Shown here in pieces: positions 1 through 5,042 of a stretch of 5,216 nucleotides of DNA. Source of the stretch: Candidatus Portnoybacteria bacterium CG_4_9_14_3_um_filter_43_11 (GTDB taxonomy: Bacteria; Patescibacteriota; Minisyncoccia; Portnoybacterales; UBA2143); the NCBI GenBank assembly GCA_002791035.1, contig PFWG01000052.1:739-5954 (forward strand). The letters are read 5' to 3'. Position 1 is the stretch's first letter. Each line of letters opens with the position of its first letter. The notes under the pieces are model-generated. The model was not told the DNA's origin. It ran no database searches and saw nothing but the letters and a program-made list of their open reading frames with translations. Both the position numbers and the translations under genes were made by a program.

Positions 1-1
1 G

Positions 2-844
2 TCAGCCGCCATTTACGCCAAAAGATACGGGCTGAAATATATCATTATCGGCAAACTGCCCGGCGGCGCGGTCCACGAAGGGCACAAGGTGGACAACTAT
101 TTAGGTTTCAAATCCATCAAAGGGCCGGATTTGGCCAAGGAGTTTATCGCCCACGCGCCGGATAAAATCATTGAAGAAGAAGTCAAATCCATCTGCCGCC
201 AAGACAAGTTATTTGAAGTTAAAACCGAAAAAAGCGTCTATCAGGGACAAACTCTGATTTTGGCCCTGGGAATGAAATCCAGAAAACTCGGCTTTAAAAA
301 CGAAGAAAAGTTTTTAGGCAAAGGAATCGCCTACTATACTCCGACCGACTTGGTTGAGTTGAAAGGCAAAACCTTGGCGGTAGTCGGAGGAGGAGACAGC
401 GCTTTGTGCGCTGCTCTTAAGGTCGCTGGCTCGGCCAAAAGGGTCTATCTTATTCACCGTCGGAACGAATTTCGCGGCGCGCCAGCCCTAATTGACCAGA
501 TTAAAGCCAAGAAAAACATTGAATTGGTCTTAAACGCCCAGCCAGAAGAAGCCAAGGGCGACGGCAAACTGACCAGCATCGTTTTAAACACCGGCCGGGA
601 ACTGGAAATAGACCAGGTGTTTTTAGAAGTCGGCGGAGTACCAAATGTCTATTTATGCGGCGAACTGAGCGTTGAAATGGATAATAATTTTATTAAAGTG
701 GACAAGCGCCAACAAACTAACGCACCGGGGGTATTCGCCGCCGGCGACATGACCGATAATCCATTAAAGCAGATTGTCACCGCTGCCGCCGAAGGCGCCG
801 TCGCCGCCACCGGCGCTTACGGTTATTTAAAAAACATCGGCTAA
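2..844 (+). CDS. Thioredoxin-reductase-like FAD/NAD(P)H flavoprotein lacking the CXXC motif (5' truncated)
   Basis: The reading frame is open from the left edge, so the start lies outside the window; 280 residues are visible. The first residues, SAAIYAKRYGLK, are what normally follows the FAD-binding GxGPAG motif, so only about 15-20 residues are missing and the full protein would be about 300 residues, the size of bacterial TrxB. Other family marks are PGG near the start, the NAD(P)H-binding GGGDSA (nt 386-403), HRRNEFR (nt 455-475), which in the family favours NADPH, and the C-terminal FAD motif PGVFAAGD followed by TDNPLKQIVTAAAEGAVAA. The oddity is just before the NADPH domain: TrxB has the redox-active CATC there, but nt 332-349 encode Y-Y-T-P-T-D, so both cysteines are gone. 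Classical thioredoxin reduction is therefore unlikely. A ferredoxin/flavodoxin-NADP reductase of the TrxR-like type is an alternative, although the long C-terminal extension of some of those is absent. Family assignment is firm; substrate is unknown. Confidence 0.9.
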   Translation, partial: SAAIYAKRYGLKYIIIGKLPGGAVHEGHKVDNYLGFKSIKGPDLAKEFIAHAPDKIIEEEVKSICRQDKLFEVKTEKSVYQGQTLILALGMKSRKLGFKNEEKFLGKGIAYYTPTDLVELKGKTLAVVGGGDSALCAALKVAGSAKRVYLIHRRNEFRGAPALIDQIKAKKNIELVLNAQPEEAKGDGKLTSIVLNTGRELEIDQVFLEVGGVPNVYLCGELSVEMDNNFIKVDKRQQTNAPGVFAAGDMTDNPLKQIVTAAAEGAVAATGAYGYLKNIG

Positions 845-846
845 CA

Positions 847-874
847 TTGACAGATAAATTGAGGGTGGTAAGAT
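847..874 (+). promoter_or_regulatory. Sigma70-type promoter, extended -10, upstream of nusA leader
   Basis: A perfect -35 hexamer TTGACA (847-852) is followed, after a 16-nt spacer, by TAAGAT (869-874, 4 of 6 matches to TATAAT) with the extended element TGG directly before it (866-868). It begins 3 nt after the stop codon of the flavoprotein gene. Transcription would start near 881 and immediately enter the terminator hairpin at 901-927 before reaching nusA at 951. No expression data; called from sequence only. Confidence 0.55.
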
Positions 875-900
875 TGGACTATACCGATTGATTGAGAATT

Positions 901-927
901 TGTCCGTTTGGCCACGGGCATTTTTTT
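901..927 (+). terminator. Intrinsic terminator between flavoprotein gene and nusA (possible nusA attenuator)
   Basis: TGTCCGT (901-907) pairs with ACGGGCA (914-920) in a 7-bp stem with one G-U pair and the 6-nt loop TTGGCC, followed directly by seven Ts (921-927). It can end transcription of the upstream flavoprotein gene, whose stop is 56 nt earlier. It also lies downstream of the promoter at 847-874 and 23 nt before the nusA start, so transcripts from that promoter must read through it to express nusA. Confidence 0.7.
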
Positions 928-939
928 CAGGTGTAAAAT
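908..939 (+). promoter_or_regulatory. Possible second nusA promoter, downstream of the terminator
   Basis: TAAAAT (934-939) matches the -10 consensus at 5 of 6 positions; the same hexamer recurs twice upstream of the HU gene. The best -35 candidate is TTGGCC (908-913), with a 20-nt spacer that is longer than usual and with the hexamer lying in the terminator loop. If used, transcription would start about 5 nt before the nusA ATG, giving a nearly leaderless mRNA. Weak call. Confidence 0.3.
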
Positions 940-950
940 ACAAAAAAAAT

Positions 951-2306
951 ATGGAAATAAAATCGTTTTTATCCGCCATTGAACAAATCTGCGAGGAAAA
1001 GGGCATCGCCCGGGAAAAAGTCGTTGAGACCATCGAAATGGCTTTGGCGGCCGCCTATAAAAAAGAATATGGGCACAAGGGCCAAAATATCCGGGTCAAG
1101 TTTGACTTTGAAGTCGGCAAAATGAAGGTCTTTCAAATTAAGACTGTTGTCGACGAATCAATATTGAAAGAAGAAACAGCAGAGGAAGAAAAAGAGGCCC
1201 CGACACAAGGTCGGGATCCCAACTTTGAAGACGTCGGAAAAGAAGAGGAAAGAAAAATCCGATTCAACCAAGACCGGCACATTATGATTAAGGAGGTTAA
1301 AAAACTGGCCAAGTCAAAAACCAAAAACGCGCCTAAAATCAAAAAAAACGTCGCCACTGGCGACGAGATAGAATTTCCTTTGGAGGCCAAGCAAGATTTT
1401 GGCCGCATCGCCGCCCAAACCGCCAAGCAGGTCATTATTCAGCGGATCCGCGAAGCAGAAAGAGAATCGATCTATGACGAATACAAAGACCGCCAAGGCG
1501 AAATTGTCGGCGGAATTGTTCAGCGAATAGAAAACAACACTCTCTTTATTGACATCGGCAAGACCACGGGCATCCTTTTCCCGGAAGAGCAAATTCCTAA
1601 CGAACGCTACAAAATCGGCCAGCGGCTAAAACTATACATCTTGGAAGTCCAAAAGGACACCCGTGGCCCCAATATCATCCTTTCCCGGGCTTACCCGAAA
1701 ATAGTCAGTCAGTTGTTTGCTTTGGAGGTGCCGGAGATTTCCGCCGGCACGGTGGAAATAAAGGCCATTGCCCGAGAAGCCGGTTCGCGCTCCAAAATCG
1801 CCGTTTCAAGCAAGGAAGAAAGAGTTGATCCTATCGGCTCTATGATTGGCCAAAGGGGAACGAGAGTTCAGGCGGTGATCAATGAACTGTCCGGCGAGAA
1901 GATTGATATCATTGAATGGTCGGAAACCACGACCAAATTTATCACCAACGCCCTTTCGCCAGCCAAGGTTATTGATGTTCAGCTCGACCAAAAGAAAAAA
2001 GAAGCCAAAGTCATCGTGCCGGAAGACCAACTCTCTCTCGCTATTGGCGCTAAAGGACAAAATGTCCGTCTAGCGGCGAAACTGACCGGCTGGAAAATTG
2101 ATATTGAAGCCAAGAAAGAAAAAGAAGTCAAACCGGAAAAAGAAAAGAAAGGCCAAACCACAGATGAGAAAAAGAAAGTGAAAAAAACGAACAAATCCAA
2201 CAGGAAAAAGGTTGTCAAAAAGAAAAAAACCGAAGAAGAAACCCAAGAAAAACCGAAGAAGAAATCAAAAGGCAAAAGCAAAAAACCGAAAGAAAAAACG
2301 GAATAA
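951..2306 (+). CDS. nusA: Transcription termination/antitermination factor NusA
   Basis: NusA binds RNA polymerase and nascent RNA, increasing pausing and modulating intrinsic termination and antitermination. The 451-residue product starts with the NusA N-terminal domain (MEIKSFLSAIEQICEEKGIA, matching the start of other NusA proteins). An enlarged charged segment follows (about residues 70-136, EEEKE-rich), then DFGRIAAQTAKQVI (149-162), an S1 domain (about 183-246), and two KH units with GQRG (299-302) and GAKG (366-369). After GWKIDI the last 65 residues form a tail with about 29 lysines and no fold that I can recognise. ATG 951 is preferred over TTG 888 because the family begins here and because the upstream extension would be translated through the terminator. 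There is no Shine-Dalgarno sequence; the upstream stretch is A-rich. The usual neighbours rimP (upstream) and infB (downstream) are absent. The insert resembles those of patescibacterial NusA. The proteobacterial acidic repeats are not present. Confidence 0.96.
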   Translation: MEIKSFLSAIEQICEEKGIAREKVVETIEMALAAAYKKEYGHKGQNIRVKFDFEVGKMKVFQIKTVVDESILKEETAEEEKEAPTQGRDPNFEDVGKEEERKIRFNQDRHIMIKEVKKLAKSKTKNAPKIKKNVATGDEIEFPLEAKQDFGRIAAQTAKQVIIQRIREAERESIYDEYKDRQGEIVGGIVQRIENNTLFIDIGKTTGILFPEEQIPNERYKIGQRLKLYILEVQKDTRGPNIILSRAYPKIVSQLFALEVPEISAGTVEIKAIAREAGSRSKIAVSSKEERVDPIGSMIGQRGTRVQAVINELSGEKIDIIEWSETTTKFITNALSPAKVIDVQLDQKKKEAKVIVPEDQLSLAIGAKGQNVRLAAKLTGWKIDIEAKKEKEVKPEKEKKGQTTDEKKKVKKTNKSNRKKVVKKKKTEEETQEKPKKKSKGKSKKPKEKTE

Positions 2307-2316
2307 CAAGGGATTT

Positions 2317-2373
2317 AAAAAGAGGCCCAACTCCGAACTGACGCGGAGGAAATTGACAGGGCTTCTTTTTTTT
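2317..2373 (+). terminator. Intrinsic terminator of nusA, two-part stem
   Basis: The outer stem pairs AAGAGGCCC (2320-2328) with GGGCTTCTT (2359-2367), nine pairs including one G-U. An inner stem pairs CTCCG (2331-2335) with CGGAG (2344-2348) around an 8-nt loop. An asymmetric internal loop (2 nt and 10 nt) separates them. Eight Ts (2366-2373) follow, overlapping the stem end, and A-residues from 2317 can extend the pairing. It starts about 10 nt after the nusA stop. Confidence 0.88.
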
Positions 2374-2390
2374 AGTAGGCTTTAGTTGTC

Positions 2391-2408
2391 AGTTAATTTA
2401 ACTATAAT
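2391..2408 (+). promoter_or_regulatory. Consensus -10 box overlapped by an inverted repeat (candidate rny promoter/operator)
   Basis: TATAAT (2403-2408) is a perfect -10 hexamer. Immediately upstream and sharing its first base is a perfect dyad, AGTTAA-T-TTAACT (2391-2403), placed where a repressor could block polymerase. The -35 is poor: TTTAGT (2381-2386) at 16 nt spacing; the better TTGTCA (2386-2391) is only 11 nt away. If used, the rny leader would be about 145 nt. Confidence 0.35.
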
Positions 2409-2517
2409 TGTAAATTTGCCATTATTAACCCTTTGGATGAAATGACGGGAATAATCGCTAAAATTATAAATGTCTTTAGTCATAATCGGAGTTTTAGAAT
2501 TGAACCGAGAATTTTTT

Positions 2518-2548
2518 TTGGCCAAAGGATAACGACGAAGTTTACAAT
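2518..2548 (+). promoter_or_regulatory. Possible proximal rny promoter
   Basis: TACAAT (2543-2548, 5 of 6 matches) lies 11 nt before the rny ATG, with TTGGCC (2518-2523) 19 nt upstream as a weak -35. This mirrors the layout before nusA (TTGGCC, AT-rich -10 box, 11 nt, ATG). It would give a leader of about 5 nt. The hexamers are common words in this DNA, so chance is a real alternative. Confidence 0.3.
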
Positions 2549-2559
2549 GGATACTAATT

Positions 2560-4095
2560 ATGGAAATCAATCTAATCTATCTGTCGGGAATAATAATCGC
2601 GGCTTTGACCGGCGGCGCGGTTTTGGGGTATTACACCCGGCAAACAATCGCTAGAAAACAAGCCGGCTCCATTGAAGAAAAACTAAGTAAATTGGTTAGT
2701 CAAGCCAAAGAAGAAGCCAAAGAAACTCTGCTTGGCGCTAAAGAAAAATCAAGCAAGATACTGGAAGAAATAAAGGGATATGAAAGGGAAAAACAAAAGC
2801 AGTTGACCAGAGCCGAAGAACGGCTGTTTAAAAAGGAGCAGACCTTAGATCAAAAAAGCGCTCAATTGGAAAAGGACGACGCTGAACTAAAGTCCAAAGC
2901 CAAGAAAGTCAAAAAAATAAAGGACGATTTACTCGCTCTGCGCGAAAAAGAGTCCAAAAAACTTGAAAAGATTTCCGGCTTAACCCAGGAACAAGCCAAG
3001 TCGGAGCTTTTTTCTGTTATTGAGAAAAACGAACAGCAGGTTATTTTAGAAAGAATTAACCGACTGGAGAAAGAAGGCCGGGAAGAACTGGACAAAAAAG
3101 CCCAACGGCTGATCGCTTTGGCTATGCAGAGATATGCCTCATCTTTAGCCAGCGAAACCACTTCTACCGTCGTTGATTTGCCCAACGACGATATGAAGGG
3201 CAGAATTATCGGAAAGGAAGGCCGAAACATCAAGACCTTGGAAAAATTGACTGGCGTGGAAATTTTAGTTGACGACACTCCGGGCGCAATTGTCGTTTCC
3301 GGCTTTAACCCAATGCGCCGGCAAATCGCCAAAATCGCTTTGGAAAAACTGATCAGCGACGGCCGAATCCAGCCAAACCGGATTGAAGAAATGGTTGAAA
3401 AAGCCACCCAGGAAATCAACGAGAAAATTCAGGAAGCCGGCGAAGCGGCCATCTTTGATGTCGGCATCACCGGCATTAATCCGCAGTTAATCAAACTTTT
3501 GGGCCGATTGCGTTTTCGGACCAGTTACGGCCAAAATGTCCTCCTGCACTCTTTGGAAGTGGCGCATCTTTCCGGCGCCATCGCGGCTGAATTGGGCATT
3601 GATGTTGAAATCGCCAAGAAAGCCGGCCTTTTCCATGATATCGGCAAAGCCGTTGACCATGAAATTCAGGGTTCGCATGTTGAAATCGGCAAAAGAATCC
3701 TTAAAAAATTTGATATGGACGACAAGGTGATTGAAGCCATGCAGGCGCACCACGAGGAATATCCTTATGACAGTTTGGAATCAATCATCGTCCAGGTTGG
3801 CGACGCTATTTCCGGCTCCCGTCCCGGCGCCAGGAAAGACACTTTGGAGGCCTATCTGAAACGCTTGGAAGAACTGGAGAAAGTTGCCAGCGCCTTTAAG
3901 GGCGTGGAAAAGGTCTACGCCATTCAGGCCGGCCGGGAAATCCGCGTTTTTGTCCAGCCGGAAAAAATAGACGATTACCAGGCCGTTAAACTGGCTAAGG
4001 AGATCGCCAATCAAATCCACCAGGAATTAAACTATCCGGGAGAAATTAAGGTTAATGTTATCCGAGAGACGCGAGCGATAGAATACGCCCGCTAA
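2560..4095 (+). CDS. rny: Ribonuclease Y, membrane-anchored endoribonuclease
   Basis: RNase Y is the endonuclease that initiates mRNA decay in many bacteria lacking RNase E; it sits at the inner face of the membrane. The 511-residue product has the full family layout and usual length: an N-terminal membrane segment (about residues 4-24), a long charged coiled coil rich in Lys and Glu (about 35-195), a KH RNA-binding domain with GRIIGKEGRNIK (215-226; GKEG at 218-221), and an HD-type metal-dependent phosphohydrolase domain. The HD domain shows RTSYGQNVLLHSLEVA (320-335), the HD pair H359-D360 in FHDIGKAVDHE, SHVEIG (372-377), AHHEE (396-400) and DAISGSRPGAR (415-425). The end, VIRETRAIEYAR, is the typical C-terminus. 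All catalytic residues I know for the family are present. The ATG at 2560 is directly in front of the membrane segment; only a weak GGA (2549-2551) stands where a ribosome binding site would be. It is followed 42 nt later by ymdB, as in Firmicutes. Confidence 0.97.
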   Translation: MEINLIYLSGIIIAALTGGAVLGYYTRQTIARKQAGSIEEKLSKLVSQAKEEAKETLLGAKEKSSKILEEIKGYEREKQKQLTRAEERLFKKEQTLDQKSAQLEKDDAELKSKAKKVKKIKDDLLALREKESKKLEKISGLTQEQAKSELFSVIEKNEQQVILERINRLEKEGREELDKKAQRLIALAMQRYASSLASETTSTVVDLPNDDMKGRIIGKEGRNIKTLEKLTGVEILVDDTPGAIVVSGFNPMRRQIAKIALEKLISDGRIQPNRIEEMVEKATQEINEKIQEAGEAAIFDVGITGINPQLIKLLGRLRFRTSYGQNVLLHSLEVAHLSGAIAAELGIDVEIAKKAGLFHDIGKAVDHEIQGSHVEIGKRILKKFDMDDKVIEAMQAHHEEYPYDSLESIIVQVGDAISGSRPGARKDTLEAYLKRLEELEKVASAFKGVEKVYAIQAGREIRVFVQPEKIDDYQAVKLAKEIANQIHQELNYPGEIKVNVIRETRAIEYAR

Positions 4096-4098
4096 GAT

Positions 4099-4129
4099 AA
4101 AAACTAAGAAGTTCCCTTCTTTAGTTTTT
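4099..4129 (+). terminator. Hairpin between rny and ymdB (weak terminator or mRNA 3'-end/translation control structure)
   Basis: AAAAACTAAGAAG (4099-4111) pairs with CTTCTTTAGTTTTT (4116-4129) around the 4-nt loop TTCC; all 13 left-arm bases pair and one T in the right arm is bulged. The stem is AU-rich, and its T-run is inside the right arm rather than after it, so termination is probably partial. It starts 3 nt after the rny stop and ends 8 nt before the ymdB ATG, covering the place where a ribosome binding site would be. Confidence 0.55.
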
Positions 4130-4137
4130 CATTATTT

Positions 4138-4938
4138 ATGAAGATTATTTTTTTCGGCGATATCGTCGGACAACCGGGGAGGGAAGCGATTAAAAAAATC
4201 GTCCCGCGCTGGCAAAAAAGATACCAGCCGGATTTGCTTGTCGCCAACGGCGAAAACATCGCTCACGGCTCCGGCATAACCGAAAAGACACTCCAAGAAT
4301 TGCTTAGCGCCGGCGTTGATATTATCACTTCCGGCGACCATATCTTAAAGCAGATAAACAGCCAGAAAAAGCCCTTCGCCTTTTTAAAGGACAAAAAAAT
4401 GCCGATTATCAGGCCGGCTAATTGCCCAACTAAAATGCCGGGAAGAGGGTATTTATTGAAAGAAGTCGGAACAAAAAAGGTTTTAATCATTAACCTAATC
4501 GGACTTGATTTTATCTCTCACAACGAGAACTGCTCTAACCCGTTCAAAAAGATTGACCGGATATTAAGCAAGAAGGGAAAAGAAGTCGATATTATTTTGA
4601 TTGATTTTCACGCCGAAACCACCGCCGAAAAAGTTTGTCTGGGCTGGTATTTGGACGGTCGCGTTTCAGCCGTCCTGGGCACCCATACCCATGTTCCAAC
4701 CGCCGACGAACGCATTTTACCTCAAAAAACCGCCTATATCACCGATGTCGGCATGGTCGGCGTCAGGGACTCTAGTTTGGGACGCGACAAAGAGGCCGCC
4801 GTTAAAAGATTTTTGACCGGGATTGATTCTCATCTTGATGTGCCGGAAGGGCCGGTTGAAGTCAATGCCGTCCTGCTTAAAATCTCTCGGGATGGCCGGG
4901 CCAAGAAAATTCAACGGCTCCAAGAAATCGTCAATTAG
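4138..4938 (+). CDS. ymdB: YmdB-family (TIGR00282) metallophosphoesterase
   Basis: The Bacillus subtilis relative, YmdB, is a dimetal phosphodiesterase acting on 2',3'-cyclic nucleotides and influencing biofilm gene expression; it is encoded right after rny there too. The 266-residue product has the usual length and the family motifs: FGDIVGQPGR (D8), NGEN (E39, N40), FHAE (H158), GTHTHVPTAD (H183, H185) and AYITDVGM. RPAN (92-95) and the DGR-SAVLGTHTH block are typical. One metal-site motif differs: the expected GNH is GDH here (D67, nt 4336-4338), and the TWD that follows it in B. subtilis is replaced by ILK. Asp could still bind metal, so activity cannot be excluded. The ATG at 4138 has no Shine-Dalgarno sequence and sits 8 nt after a hairpin. 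No terminator is seen after the gene, so reading through to the HU gene is possible. Cellular role in this organism is inferred from the relatives only. Confidence 0.93.
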   Translation: MKIIFFGDIVGQPGREAIKKIVPRWQKRYQPDLLVANGENIAHGSGITEKTLQELLSAGVDIITSGDHILKQINSQKKPFAFLKDKKMPIIRPANCPTKMPGRGYLLKEVGTKKVLIINLIGLDFISHNENCSNPFKKIDRILSKKGKEVDIILIDFHAETTAEKVCLGWYLDGRVSAVLGTHTHVPTADERILPQKTAYITDVGMVGVRDSSLGRDKEAAVKRFLTGIDSHLDVPEGPVEVNAVLLKISRDGRAKKIQRLQEIVN

Positions 4939-4941
4939 CCC

Positions 4942-4969
4942 TTGCTTATGGAAAAAACCTTGTTAAAAT
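4942..4969 (+). promoter_or_regulatory. HU-gene promoter P1 (distal), extended -10
   Basis: TTGCTT (4942-4947) and TAAAAT (4964-4969, 5 of 6 matches) are 16 nt apart, with TGT (4961-4963) forming an extended -10. It starts 4 nt after the ymdB stop. Transcription would begin near 4976. Confidence 0.5.
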
Positions 4970-4989
4970 AAGGAAGATACTGGTAAAAT
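4960..4989 (+). promoter_or_regulatory. HU-gene promoter P2 (proximal), extended -10
   Basis: TTGTTA (4960-4965) and TAAAAT (4984-4989) are 18 nt apart, with TGG (4981-4983) forming an extended -10. Its -35 overlaps the extended -10 of P1, so polymerase could occupy only one at a time. Transcription would begin near 4996, giving a leader of about 47 nt. Confidence 0.6.
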
Positions 4990-5042
4990 AGAGATTGGAG
5001 GCGTAAAGGTCGAAAACGAACAAATTTAAACAGCAAAATATT

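Larger units (their letters stand above)
2374..2559 (+). other. AT-rich intergenic region upstream of rny
   Basis: GC falls to about 28% over 2401-2520, against mid-40s in the flanking genes. It holds the promoter-like elements listed separately, a perfect palindrome TTTGGCCAAA (2517-2526) and a run of eight Ts (2512-2519). Short open frames cross it on both strands, but none resembles a known protein or has a ribosome binding site. I read it as a non-coding leader and promoter region. Confidence 0.6.

Noticed and set aside
781..820. GCC-rich repeated triplets near the end of the flavoprotein gene
   Set aside because: They encode the alanine-rich conserved helix TAAAEGAVAA of the family; codon bias explains them.
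888..950. An upstream TTG start that would extend NusA by 21 residues
   Set aside because: The family begins at the ATG at 951, the extension has no similarity to NusA, and it would be encoded by the terminator hairpin and its T-run.
2517..2526. Palindrome TTTGGCCAAA as an operator upstream of rny
   Set aside because: A single 10-bp palindrome built on GGCC with TTT/AAA flanks, words frequent in this DNA; no second copy or matching half-sites nearby.
2382..2570. Open frame of 62 codons on the - strand across the same gap
   Set aside because: It runs into the nusA terminator region, has no recognisable protein motif, and AT-rich DNA can hold such a frame by chance.
2433..2654. Open frame of 73 codons on the + strand in the nusA-rny gap
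   Set aside because: It overlaps the start of rny in another frame, has no ribosome binding site, and its second half is only an out-of-frame reading of the rny membrane segment.
2862..3419. Antisense open frame of 185 codons inside rny
   Set aside because: It mirrors the Lys/Glu-rich coiled coil and KH coding; the Ser/Phe-rich product is the usual shadow of such codons, while rny is unmistakable on the other strand.
4958..4974. Small hairpin CCTTG/TAAGG as a ymdB terminator
   Set aside because: Only four or five pairs with one G-U and no T-run after it; the bases are better explained as promoter elements.
4997..5001. GGAGG upstream of the HU gene as a ribosome binding site
   Set aside because: It is 41 nt before the HU ATG and no start codon follows it at a workable distance; I saw no fold that would bring it close.
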